DNA from: an uncultured Aquimarina sp.
Lineage (GTDB): Bacteria; Bacteroidota; Bacteroidia; Flavobacteriales; Flavobacteriaceae
DNA: 64,000 nt
Assembly: GCA_947492105.1 (NCBI GenBank)
Contig: CANLMN010000001.1
Location: forward strand, 186,001 to 250,000
Direction: 5' to 3'
Below the pieces are notes generated by a model, which saw nothing but the letters and a program-made list of their open reading frames with translations, made no database searches and was not told where the DNA came from. Position numbers and translations under genes: made by a program. Each line of letters opens with the position of its first letter. Positions within the stretch are counted from its first letter, which is position 1. Shown piece after piece: positions 9,601-17,177 of the stretch.

Positions 9601-9962
9601 ACGATCTCGAGATACGGAAGCACTTCTTTTTGCAACTGTGCTTTGTACTGAAAAGGATAATACTCTGCGTACTCTTCAATGAAAAAATCAAATGGATTTA
9701 TTGTTTTTAAATCCGCAATAATCTCTACCTCAACAGAGAGTTCTTCCGTTTGATCCGGAAAAACGAGTCTTGCCAAATAGTTCCCAAAAGAATCCTGCTG
9801 CCAGTTAAAAAAATGTTTTTCAGGTTTTATTTTTATTGAATATGCTTCTATTGGAGTACGACTGTGTGGCGCAGGTCGTAACCTAAATATATGCGGAGAC
9901 AACTTAACTTTTCGGTCGTACTTATAGAGAGTTTTATGTGATAGTGTAACTTTTAATGCCAT
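6657..9962 (-). CDS. transglutaminase-DUF2126 fusion protein
   Basis: An 1101-residue protein and first gene of the operon. Residues 1-90 are the bacterial transglutaminase N-terminal domain. The transglutaminase core follows with Cys180 (LGSCRDF), His229 (LHAWVEA) and Asp245 (GLDATSG). From about residue 325 onward lies DUF2126, with MGGEPTFVSIDD, the GRHTGTGGGNHVTLGG glycine-rich stretch and the GPTSQAPRVDEAR segment. DUF2126 has been predicted to be a glutamine-synthetase-fold COOH-NH2 ligase. One protein thus combines a likely peptidase with a likely ligase. No signal peptide is visible, so it should be cytosolic. Length is normal for the family. Confidence 0.93.
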   Translation of the reverse strand: MALKVTLSHKTLYKYDRKVKLSPHIFRLRPAPHSRTPIEAYSIKIKPEKHFFNWQQDSFGNYLARLVFPDQTEELSVEVEIIADLKTINPFDFFIEEYAEYYPFQYKAQLQKEVLPYLEIVEKGPLLMDWLKTINDEPQKTIDFLIGINQKLYNYLDYTIRMEAGVQTCEVTLGKKLGSCRDFSWLLVQALRHLGIASRFVSGYLVQLKSDEKSLDGPSGPEEDFTDLHAWVEAYIPGAGWIGLDATSGLLAGEGHIPLACTPHYESAAPVEGLTDICETEFFHKNEVTRIFESPRVSKPYTDAQWKAIYNLGFEVDKRLEAGDVRLTMGGEPTFVSIDDMESEEWNTAADGAHKRTLAGNLSKGLLERFGKKGMLHHAQGKWYPGEPLPRWEIGIYWRTDGEPIWKDASLFTGFTEKTTINKEKAADFLKTLTSYLGCSAERVTPVYEDTFYFLWEQGNLPLDVDPSSLDLKEVSVQQKIAEVLNQAPDTPSGFVLPIAYYQNKWISNPWEVRRKKVFLVPGNSPIGLRLPLNSLLIDPEVPSMPLYEPDLFEQKKPLPTFVDNVKKRKVAKVDKKQPFVRTALCAEIREGKLYLFLPPVDTLAAFLQLIAAIEATAAELQLPVVLEGYDPPKDPRIQVLKITPDPGVIEVNVHPVKTWEELTKNTMDLYAEAKKSRLGTEKFLLDGRHTGTGGGNHVTLGGSTPADSPLLRNPKLLRSLLTFWQHHPGLSYLFSGAFIGPTSQAPRVDEARLENLYELEIAFDQISDDQEVPFWMTDRLFRHMLTDLTGNTHRSEFCIDKLYSPDSSSGRLGILELRAFDMPPHAQMSLMQLLLVRTLVAWLWEHPYEKKLVRWGTQLHDKFLMEEFVKEDIKDIVEQLNDAGYPFQLDWFDPFFEFRFPLLGMTKIKTMDLELRMAIEPWHVLGEEMAGGATSRYVDSSLERVQIKVSNFVQERYMITCNGVKVPMTSTSTNGEFVGGVRYKAWKPWSALHPTIDTDTPLVFDVVDTWNGRSVGGCTYFVAHPGGLSYDKFPVNSYEAESRRINRFWNFNHTQGEIPDGVPEEQKQLVMNKRFDFQEVAPNKEYPHTLDLRMKKNKST

Positions 9963-10356
9963 AAAATTGTTGAAGATTTCCTTTACAAATAATACCCTAT
10001 AAGGTATTGAAAAAATATGATTGTAGTAAAACCTTCAACAGCTATTTCATTGTATTTGCCCAGTTTTGCATTTTTCATCAAAAAAGCTTTAAAAAAAACT
10101 AAAATACCCTAGAAATTGATACAATAATTTACAATTACTCATCAGTTTTAAGAAAACATAACATCTTTGGAAAAAGCATGCTCCAAACGATAAACTACAC
10201 GAATACTAGGACTCTCATTTGTTCTACCACCGTAGCTCGCTAACTACAAGCCAACTAAATCAAAAATCATTTAAACGCACTACTTTTTGACCTACTGTTT
10301 ACATTTTTCTAAATCCTACTAAAACTTGATACAATACCAGTCAAACTCTAAACTAG

Positions 10357-10517
10357 TACCATTTATCCTTTGAATTTATTGGGATAAAATTTTCTTTTTT
10401 CGCCTCAGCTTCAGCATAAAAATAAACCATAACTACGGCTATGCTTGATGTTTCTGCCGAAGCTGAAACAAAAAAATCTTAATTTTTCTTTCCGATAAAT
10501 TCAAACAACAAATGGTA
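10357..10517 (+). repeat. dispersed hairpin repeat A, copy 1 (161 bp)
   Basis: Starts TACCATTTATCCTTTGAATT and ends TAAATTCAAACAACAAATGG plus TA. The two halves are imperfect inverted repeats, so a transcript would fold into one long hairpin; internal arms carry CCTCAGCTTCAGC and GCCGAAGCTGAAAC. Related copies lie at 46546-46700, 55308-55392 (half) and 57266-57425, all in the same orientation. Confidence 0.85.
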
Positions 10518-10674
10518 TAATTAACTATATACTGTCATATATCGACTTGTTCTTTTTCCATCTAAATGCCTTGTTCATATACTCCATAGCTAAGACTATA
10601 CAGTAGCATCACGGTATTTTTAGATAAAAAAATAATAGTTTCATTAACACGAAGTTATACACTTAAATTGGTAT
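10518..10674 (+). repeat. dispersed repeat B, copy 1
   Basis: Begins right after repeat A and ends with CACTTAAATTGGTAT. The core CATCACGGTATTTTTAGATA and AACACGAAGTTATACAC is recognisable, with divergence, at 55393-55462, 57426-57527 and in reverse at 62146-62272. Confidence 0.6.
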
Positions 10675-10927
10675 GGCTCCAATATAACGAATGCTCTTGT
10701 ATGACAAATTTAAAATTAAACTAGTATTGATTTTTGGAGTGTTTGAACACTCTTATATAGGCTACAAAATTCTTTTCAAAAAATAAAAATTGTTCCCCCT
10801 TACCTTATCTAGTTCTGAGAATGTAGGCATAAAAAAAAGTCGTTTTTTGAATATTAGTGCAAAGAAATACGTAATTGAATTTGATATAATACCGATTTTG
10901 TACTTCGCCTTTTTTACTTCTATCGCC

Positions 10928-11236
10928 CTAATCCTCTCCCTCAAAAGGGTCTTGTATCGCTTTTGGATCATTGTCTTCAAAATTATCATAATCCTCTTCG
11001 TTATAGCCCTCTATAACCTTTTCTAGCTTTGCACTTACCTTTACCAAATACTTCGTATCCTCGGTAATAATTTCTACGGCTTCAATCAATTCGTAATTTG
11101 CGTTTCTGAACTGTATGATATCATCATCGTTATAGCCATCAGGATATTTTTCTACGACCAGTGCTAAGATTTCTGGTGTTAGTTTTTTAAAATCAACAAT
11201 GACTCTTCTCAAATTTGGATTATTTTTCTTTTTCAT
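10928..11236 (-). CDS. small acidic conserved protein of the polyamine operon
   Basis: A 102-residue protein with a basic start (MKKKNNPNLRRVIVDFKKLT), a core with KYPDGYNDDDIIQFRNA and a strongly acidic tail (NEEDYDNFEDNDPKAI and after). It begins 2 bases after the stop of the deoxyhypusine-synthase-like gene, so it is cotranscribed with polyamine genes. I recall similar proteins in other flavobacteria but know no function. The acidic tail could bind a cation or polyamine, which is speculation. The frame looks real because amino-acid composition is protein-like despite the AT-rich surroundings. Confidence 0.75.
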   Translation of the reverse strand: MKKKNNPNLRRVIVDFKKLTPEILALVVEKYPDGYNDDDIIQFRNANYELIEAVEIITEDTKYLVKVSAKLEKVIEGYNEEDYDNFEDNDPKAIQDPFEGED

Positions 11237-11238
11237 AG

Positions 11239-12213
11239 CTACATATCTAATAAATAGGCAAAAATTAACGGTGCTACTATGGTCGCATCCGATTCTATAA
11301 TAAACTTGGGGGTATCAACAGCCAATTTTCCCCAAGTAATTTTTTCGTTGGGTACTGCTCCAGAGTACGAGCCATAACTTGTGGTAGCGTCACTAATTTG
11401 ACAAAAATAGCTCCAAAAAGGTGTGTCGGTCCGTTCCATATCTTGATAAAGCATGGGCACTACACAAATTGGAAAATCTCCTGCAATCCCCCCTCCTATT
11501 TGAAAGAACCCTATCCCGTCATTCGAGTTTTCTGTATACCAATCTGCCAAGAAAGTCATATACTCGATCCCAGATTTCATGGTAGTTGCTTTTAGTTCTC
11601 CTTTGAGTACATAACTAGCAAAAATATTCCCCATGGTGCTATCTTCCCAGCCTGGAACAACCATTGGCAAATTAACTTGGGCGGCAGCATACATCCAAGA
11701 ATCCTTGATATCTATCTCGTAATATTGCTCTAGGACTCCAGACAACAACAGTTTGTACATAAACTCATGAGGAAAATAGCGTTCACCTTTATCCTCAGCA
11801 TCTTTCCAGATTTTTACAATATGTTCTTGTAATCTTCTAAAAGCTTCTTCTTCGGGAATACAGGTGTCTGTAACCCTGTTGAGTCCTTTCTCTAGTAACT
11901 CCCATTCTTCTTTTGGTGTCAAATCTCTATAATTTGGCACTCGTTTATAATGACTATGGGCGACCAAATTCATGACATCCTCTTCTAGATTGGCTCCTGT
12001 ACATGAAACAATGTGTACTTTATCTTTTCGGATAACTTCGGCAAAAATTTTCCCTAATTCAGCCGTACTCATTGCCCCTGCTAGTGAGACCAACATTTTG
12101 CTACCCCCTTCTAGCTGAGCTTCATAGCCTTTGGCTGCATCCACTACAGAAGCCGCATTAAAATGTAAATAGTATTTTTCTATAAACTGAGAAATCGCTC
12201 CTTTATGACTCAT
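11239..12213 (-). CDS. deoxyhypusine synthase-like protein, probable homospermidine synthase
   Basis: A 324-residue protein; I chose the start at 12213, where ATGAGTCATAAA overlaps the agmatinase stop, over a longer frame to 12282. Deoxyhypusine synthase signatures are visible: VSLAGAMSTAELG, CTGANLEEDVMN, GIGFFQIGGGIAGDFP and, near residue 296, the Lys of TWGKL that aligns with the catalytic Lys of human DHS (SWGKI). Bacteria lack eIF5A, and DHS homologues of this type are thought to transfer aminobutyl groups to small amines. With agmatinase supplying putrescine, homospermidine, a major flavobacterial polyamine, is the likely product. That product is inferred from context. Confidence 0.85.
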   Translation of the reverse strand: MSHKGAISQFIEKYYLHFNAASVVDAAKGYEAQLEGGSKMLVSLAGAMSTAELGKIFAEVIRKDKVHIVSCTGANLEEDVMNLVAHSHYKRVPNYRDLTPKEEWELLEKGLNRVTDTCIPEEEAFRRLQEHIVKIWKDAEDKGERYFPHEFMYKLLLSGVLEQYYEIDIKDSWMYAAAQVNLPMVVPGWEDSTMGNIFASYVLKGELKATTMKSGIEYMTFLADWYTENSNDGIGFFQIGGGIAGDFPICVVPMLYQDMERTDTPFWSYFCQISDATTSYGSYSGAVPNEKITWGKLAVDTPKFIIESDATIVAPLIFAYLLDM

Positions 12214-13150
12214 CTCCTTTGGTATTAAATTTTGGAAGTCCTGCTTTTGTTTCTTTTTTTTGAGCAAATTCGATATCTGCACCTATAATTTCATTTCCAT
12301 CTTCGAACTTATAACTCAACATTTTGTAGTACAGTTTGGCGGCGGCAAAATTAGATGCCTTATCATATGCATTAGGACACAGCTCTACGATATCAAATCC
12401 TACCACTTTTTTTTCTGCAAATACCCGACGGATAAATTCCAGTGTTTCATACCAAAACAATCCCCCTGGTTCTGGGGTTCCTGTCGCACCTAAAACGGAT
12501 GGATCCAATCCGTCCAAATCAAAGGTAATATACACTGTATCTGTCATTGCCTCTATAGCCGTATCCATCCAGTATTCGTCTTGTACCATTTCATGTGCAA
12601 AAAACACATTATCATGATTCATTACACTTTTCTCTGAAGCATCCATACTACGAATACCCACCTGTACAAGATTTGTATTTTGATTAGCCTCATACAAAGC
12701 ACAGGCATGATTATAGGGAGAACCTTGATACTCTTTGCGCAAATCGGCATGAGCATCAATCTGGAGAACAGTAAGATTATCAAAACACTCAGTAAAAGCA
12801 CGCATAGCACCAATGGCAATAGAATGTTCTCCACCAAAAAGAGAGACAAACTTATTACGTTTTATGAATTCCTTGGTCTGCTTATGTACAGCGGCTACCA
12901 TAGCTTCTGGGCTACTATTTTCTGTTATTGGATCAGCTAGATAGATACCTTGCTTGTACACTTCGCTATCGGTCTCGATATCGTACAGTTCCATGTTCTC
13001 GGAGGCTTCCAAAAAAGCATTTGGTCCTTTGTCTGCTCCTTTGCCCCAAGTACTAGTACCGTCATAGGGTACCGGAATGAGTACAATTTTTGATTTGTCG
13101 AAACCTGCATATGCTTCTGGAATACCTGCATAAGTTCTAGACGTCTTCAT
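12203..13150 (-). CDS. speB: agmatinase (ureohydrolase family)
   Basis: A 315-residue arginase/agmatinase-fold enzyme. Metal-binding residues are all seen: His109 in FGGEHS, Asp132-His134-Asp136 in DAHADLR, and Asp211/Asp213 in FDLDGLDPS. It would hydrolyse agmatine to putrescine and urea using two Mn(II). The preceding gene, 21 bases upstream, is an arginine decarboxylase, which makes agmatinase a better call than arginase. Its stop codon overlaps the start of the deoxyhypusine-synthase-like gene by 11 bases. Confidence 0.92.
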   Translation of the reverse strand: MKTSRTYAGIPEAYAGFDKSKIVLIPVPYDGTSTWGKGADKGPNAFLEASENMELYDIETDSEVYKQGIYLADPITENSSPEAMVAAVHKQTKEFIKRNKFVSLFGGEHSIAIGAMRAFTECFDNLTVLQIDAHADLRKEYQGSPYNHACALYEANQNTNLVQVGIRSMDASEKSVMNHDNVFFAHEMVQDEYWMDTAIEAMTDTVYITFDLDGLDPSVLGATGTPEPGGLFWYETLEFIRRVFAEKKVVGFDIVELCPNAYDKASNFAAAKLYYKMLSYKFEDGNEIIGADIEFAQKKETKAGLPKFNTKGDES

Positions 13151-13171
13151 GTTTGTTTTTATCGTTTTTAA

Positions 13172-14626
13172 TTAGTAAAATTTAATCCGTTCTTTTGATT
13201 GTGATGGATTTTCTATGGTATCGTCTGCATTCTTCTTATACCCCAAAATAGCCATAAACTGATCAGAAGTTTGCTGCGCTGTAAACACTTCTGTCATCAA
13301 CGTGCCATTTTGATCTCTATCAATCAAAATATGTTTTGGTTGCGGTATAAGACAATGTTGTAGTCCCCCAAAACCTCCTATACTCTCTTGGTATGCTCCG
13401 GTATTAAAAAATCCGATGTATAAAGGTTTTTCTTTTTTATATTTGGGTAAATAGATACCATTCATGTGTTGTTCTGAGTTATAATAATCATCACTGTCAC
13501 AGGTGAGTCCTCCCAATAATACTCGCTCATACTCCTCGTTCCATCTATTAATAGGCAACATGACAAATCGTTTACTGATTGCCCAAGTGTCTGGCATAGT
13601 TGTAATGAATGAAGAATTAATCATATTCCATTTTTCGCGATCATTCTGCTGTTTTTGATAAAGCACTTCATAAACAGCACCGCCGCATTCTCCTACTGTA
13701 AAACTCCCAAACTCCGTAAAAATATGTGGTACATCGACACCTGCCTCTACACAGGCCCCTTTGATTTGGTTGACAATCTCATCAACCATATACTGGTAAT
13801 CGTAATCAAAGCCCAGAGAGTTTTTGATAGGAAACCCCCCTCCAATATTTAGGCTATCCAAAGTGGGACATACCTTTTTTAAATTCACATATACTCGTAA
13901 ACATTTGAGCAGTTCATTCCAATAATAAGCAGTATCTCTGATCCCTGTATTGATAAAAAAATGAAGCATTTTCAAATTGACTTTTGGATGATCTTTGATC
14001 CTTTTGTTATAAAAAGGCACAATATTTTTGTATCCAATACCTAATCTAGAGGTATAAAATTCAAATTTTGGTTCTTCCTCGGATGCTATCCTGATTCCTA
14101 TTTCATAATCACAATCTATCGCATCACTTAATAAGTCCAACTCTTCGTAATTATCAATGATTGGGATACAGTTACGGTGCCCGTTATTGATTAAGTTGGC
14201 AATATTCTGTACATACTGATCCCTTTTGAAGCCATTACAAATTATAAAGGTATCCTCGGTAATCTTTCCTTCATCTTTTAAATTTTCTACAATATCAATA
14301 TCAAAAGCTGAAGAAGTTTCTATATGTATATCATTTTTTAGTGCTTCATGCAGTACATGCTGAAAATGGGAACTTTTGGTACAATAGCAATAATGGTATT
14401 TTCCGTGATATTGGTGTATTTCTATAGCTTTTTGGAACCATTGCTGCGCACGTCTGATATTCTCCGAAATTTTGGGCAGGTAGGTAAACTTTAATGGCGT
14501 TCCATATTTTTCGATAAGTTTCATGAGGTCAATTCCATGAAATTGGAGTTCATTTTTTTCTAGCTGAAACTCTTCTTGTGGAAAATAAAAAGTTTGTTCG
14601 ATGAGATCGATATATTTATTTTTCAT
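13172..14626 (-). CDS. speA: arginine decarboxylase (fold III, PLP)
   Basis: A 484-residue alanine-racemase-fold decarboxylase. The PLP lysine is probably Lys84 in YHYCYCTKSSHFQHV, the phosphate-binding glycines are in LNIGGGFP, and the C-terminal catalytic cysteine lies in LTCDSDDYYN. It is shorter than E. coli SpeA (about 650) and matches the compact flavobacterial form. It heads the operon speA-speB-DHS-like-small protein and would convert arginine to agmatine. The leader contains an ATTATGAT...ATCATAAT hairpin near 14700-14722 and a possible -7 box (TATTTTTG on the minus strand, 14758-14751) with no clear -33 partner. Confidence 0.9.
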   Translation of the reverse strand: MKNKYIDLIEQTFYFPQEEFQLEKNELQFHGIDLMKLIEKYGTPLKFTYLPKISENIRRAQQWFQKAIEIHQYHGKYHYCYCTKSSHFQHVLHEALKNDIHIETSSAFDIDIVENLKDEGKITEDTFIICNGFKRDQYVQNIANLINNGHRNCIPIIDNYEELDLLSDAIDCDYEIGIRIASEEEPKFEFYTSRLGIGYKNIVPFYNKRIKDHPKVNLKMLHFFINTGIRDTAYYWNELLKCLRVYVNLKKVCPTLDSLNIGGGFPIKNSLGFDYDYQYMVDEIVNQIKGACVEAGVDVPHIFTEFGSFTVGECGGAVYEVLYQKQQNDREKWNMINSSFITTMPDTWAISKRFVMLPINRWNEEYERVLLGGLTCDSDDYYNSEQHMNGIYLPKYKKEKPLYIGFFNTGAYQESIGGFGGLQHCLIPQPKHILIDRDQNGTLMTEVFTAQQTSDQFMAILGYKKNADDTIENPSQSKERIKFY

Positions 14627-15724
14627 AGTATTAAAATACTAGCATACCTGATACATCAGATACTAAATTGAATTATTGATTGTATGAATTATCTATATTC
14701 ATTATGATAAAAACATCATAATATACATACGACATATCATACACGAAATTCAAAAATAGTAGCAGGTACAAAGGCGTTGTACAGCGAACGCCGTAATATG
14801 AAAAGTGTTTTAGAAGTCAGCCTGAGAATTCGGTTCCCCATCCCTGAGGCAGCTTTTGGAGTAGACTTCTTTATGCTCCTAAGCCCGAATATGAAAAAAG
14901 TTTTCATTTATAAAGGCAATGTGACTCCAAAAAAGAACCCCATTTAAAAATTAAAATAATTGTAAATTCTTAGTTTAATTCGTATTTCAAATGTACTAAA
15001 AATGTCTATTCAAAAAAGATTTTTACAAAAAAACAATCTCAAAATAGTTTTTCTCGTATGTATACAACAAAAAGCTTTAGGACTATTCACGTTTCAGTCT
15101 ATCAAAAATCTCGTATGCCATAACATCAAACCCACTATCTCCATATTGATTATGATACCAATTAAAATGTAATTGTCAGCTAAAATAATTCCAATTATTC
15201 CGGACTACAATTACACTTTAACCAGTATTACTAACAAACAACAACAAAGTACCTTCCTAAAACACTATAAAATTTATATTAATTCATTTTTTTAACATTT
15301 TTTTTGTTATATTAGCAATTACAAAACACTAAAAACTCAACCATGACAATAAAAATATCTTTTTCTCTTCCTGACATTTAGTATTAAAAAAATTCTAAAA
15401 TTATCGTAACACTAGTATTAGTGTTTGTATGTCTCAAAAAAAGTACGTTTAAAAAAAATATGAATTCACGCTTATCTATCCAGAATTTACTCTGAATATT
15501 ATATTATTTTTTTTTCCTCTTAGATTAAAAAAAAGAAGATCTAGTAAAAATACAATTCCAATGACAAAGTCATTTTAGGGACTTTTGTATTACCCTGACT
15601 ACTATCTACTCCTTAGTCTTATTTTTTATCATTCTTATAAACACTTAATACGCCAATCATAATAATATTATACGAATCTGTATATCAAAAAAGAAAATGA
15701 ACATTAATCAAAACACATTGCGCT
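14627..15724. other. intergenic region, possible structured element and repeat C
   Basis: A 1.1-kb gap. It contains the speA leader, a relatively GC-rich block at about 14770-14890 with short hairpins (GGCGTT...AACGCC at 14773-14792; AGAAGTC...GACTTCT with a loop near 45 bases), an inverted pair of repeat C at 15155-15228 and then very AT-rich sequence before the glucanase gene. A 59-codon frame from 15002 runs into repeat C and is not credible. Confidence 0.5.
15155..15228. repeat. dispersed repeat C, inverted pair (copy 2)
   Basis: Two 36-base arms in opposite orientation separated by 2 bases: ATACCAATTAAAATGTAATT at the left and its partner, which read on the minus strand is ATACTGGTTAAAGTGTAATT. 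The arms match at about 26 of 36 positions and each resembles the other C copies, so this is a palindromic form of the element. Confidence 0.65.
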
Positions 15725-16864
15725 ATGAAAAAAATAAAACTACTTTTACTAATGATATTTTGCTGTCTAACACTATCTTCTAGTTATTCTCAAACAATAT
15801 CAGGAAATACACGAAATTATACGGGTGCAGAAATTATTTCTACCTCTGAATTTAGATATGGAAAAATAGCGTTTAGAATGAGAGCCGTTAGAAGAGAAGG
15901 AGTCTTATCCAACTTCTTTACTTACAAACAAGGATCAGAACAAGACAACAATCTGTGGGAAGAAATTGACCTTGAAATATTTGGAAAAAACAACGCAACA
16001 CAATGGCAATCTAATGTTATTTTTGAAGAAGACATCAATGGCGTAGAGGTCAGAAATGACGAAAATGATCAAGAACACCTTATCACAGATCGTTCTGACA
16101 ACCAAATAATCAATCAATTAGATCGCTACAGTTCAGGTTTCACCACATTTCGTATAGAATGGAAACCTGAAAGCATCAAATGGTTCGAAAATGATATACT
16201 TGTCAGAGAGCTCACAGGAGAGGCTGCCGAAAAAATGAGATCTGCCCATACATTTAGATTCAATATCTGGGCCGCTACATTAATTGGATTTGCGGGAGAT
16301 TTTAGAGAAGGATTTATTAGACAACCAAATATAGAAATGCAAGTAGACTATCTTAGGTACTACCCTCTAAACGATGACGGCAGCTTTGCTACAAACCCCG
16401 CTTTTGAGGATGATTTTTCTGGAAATTCCTTGGATAGCTCCAAGTGGTTCATTGCCAATCATACCTTTGATGTAAATTTTGCACGTTTCAGACGAGAGAA
16501 CGTGAGAGTCGCTAATGGTAGATTATTTTTAAGATTTGCCTACGGGGTAACAACTTCCGATACCGACAATACTATTGATCGCAGTGCATTAAACGCAGCA
16601 GGAAAACTCAATACGATTAACCACTCTCAATTGAGCGTATATCCTAATCCCATGAATAATCGAGGGATATTGAACATCAAAACTGAGACCAATACAGGAG
16701 GAACGGTACAATTGATTGACCTTAACGGGAAACGTATTTACACAAATCAATTCGAGACAAATGCTACAACAATCAACATAAATAATTTAGCCATTTCAAA
16801 AGGGATATATATTCTAAACATCCTCACAACAAATAAAACTGAATCGATAAAATTAATTTTATAG
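15725..16864 (+). CDS. secreted circularly permuted GH16 beta-glucanase with T9SS signal
   Basis: A 379-residue protein. Residues 1-22 are a signal peptide (MKKIKLLLLMIFCCL, cleavage after SYSQ or nearby). Residues 30-210 match the Fibrobacter succinogenes 1,3-1,4-beta-glucanase in order: YTGAEIISTSEFRYGKIAFR, SNFFTYKQGSE, and WEEIDLEIFGKN with catalytic Glu80, Asp82 and Glu84. The strand that normally begins GH16 domains (FEDDFSGNSLDSSKW) comes after the core at about residues 218-265, the natural circular permutation known from that enzyme. The C-terminus (YPNPMNNRG to the end) is a T9SS type A sorting domain. Mixed-linkage glucan or laminarin are plausible substrates. It stands alone, with no SusC/D partner in view. 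Confidence 0.88.
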   Translation: MKKIKLLLLMIFCCLTLSSSYSQTISGNTRNYTGAEIISTSEFRYGKIAFRMRAVRREGVLSNFFTYKQGSEQDNNLWEEIDLEIFGKNNATQWQSNVIFEEDINGVEVRNDENDQEHLITDRSDNQIINQLDRYSSGFTTFRIEWKPESIKWFENDILVRELTGEAAEKMRSAHTFRFNIWAATLIGFAGDFREGFIRQPNIEMQVDYLRYYPLNDDGSFATNPAFEDDFSGNSLDSSKWFIANHTFDVNFARFRRENVRVANGRLFLRFAYGVTTSDTDNTIDRSALNAAGKLNTINHSQLSVYPNPMNNRGILNIKTETNTGGTVQLIDLNGKRIYTNQFETNATTININNLAISKGIYILNILTTNKTESIKLIL

Positions 16865-16883
16865 ATTGACAAAAAAATATGGT

Positions 16884-17039
16884 ACTCATCTTGACTCTTC
16901 AGTACCAACTGAAAATGAGATAAAATTTGACCCGATAAGATACTTTTGAAATTCATAGTGCCGCTATAAATTTCAAAAGCAACACAACAAGGCGAATTTG
17001 ACCCATTTTTTTTAGAGAAAAGAAAAAGTCAAGATGAGT
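16884..17039. repeat. 13-bp terminal inverted repeats bounding a 156-bp MITE-like segment
   Basis: ACTCATCTTGACT at 16884-16896 is matched exactly in inverse by AGTCAAGATGAGT at 17027-17039. Inside are an 11-bp hairpin (16943-16979) and two direct copies of AATTTGACCC at 16924-16933 and 16995-17004. No protein is encoded. It could be a miniature inverted-repeat element or a compound terminator. Confidence 0.55.
16943..16979. terminator. bidirectional hairpin between glucanase and hemL
   Basis: CTTTTGAAATT (16943-16953) pairs with AATTTCAAAAG (16969-16979), with further partial pairing in the 15-base loop. It lies about 80 bases past the glucanase stop and 200 bases past the hemL stop. No long T-run follows, so termination is plausible rather than clear. 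Confidence 0.4.
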
Positions 17040-17177
17040 TCATGATTTAACAAAAGCACCTCACAACGATATCACTGAAATGATTCTATGATACTGTATG
17101 ACATTCTGCTACTATTTTTTCTGTTTCAAAATGAAACTATAAAAAACTGACCCGTATTAAATAAAGATATGTCCTTT

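Larger units (their letters stand above)
9963..10927. other. intergenic region carrying repeats A and B
   Basis: A gap of almost 1 kb between the start of the transglutaminase operon and the end of the polyamine operon. It contains repeat A (10357-10517) followed directly by repeat B (10518-10674). The remaining sequence is AT-rich, and I see no supported gene; the frames at 10762-10989 and 10790-11026 are low-complexity and overlap each other on opposite strands. Confidence 0.6.
16865..17177. other. intergenic region with nested inverted repeats
   Basis: A 313-base gap between convergent glucanase and hemL genes. Almost all of its first half is the nested inverted-repeat structure at 16881-17039. 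I see no gene in it. Confidence 0.6.

Noticed and set aside
10357-10674. CRISPR array or integron cassette reading of the repeats
   Set aside because: Copies are tens of kilobases apart, 55-160 bp long and palindromic, with no regular spacers or nearby cas or integrase genes.
10762-11026. Two overlapping frames on opposite strands downstream of the polyamine operon
   Set aside because: Both are low-complexity Ile/Phe/Lys-rich products of AT-rich DNA and overlap the end of the real 102-residue gene.
15002-15181. 59-codon frame starting MSIQKRFLQKNNLK
   Set aside because: It ends inside repeat C and has no conserved-looking features.
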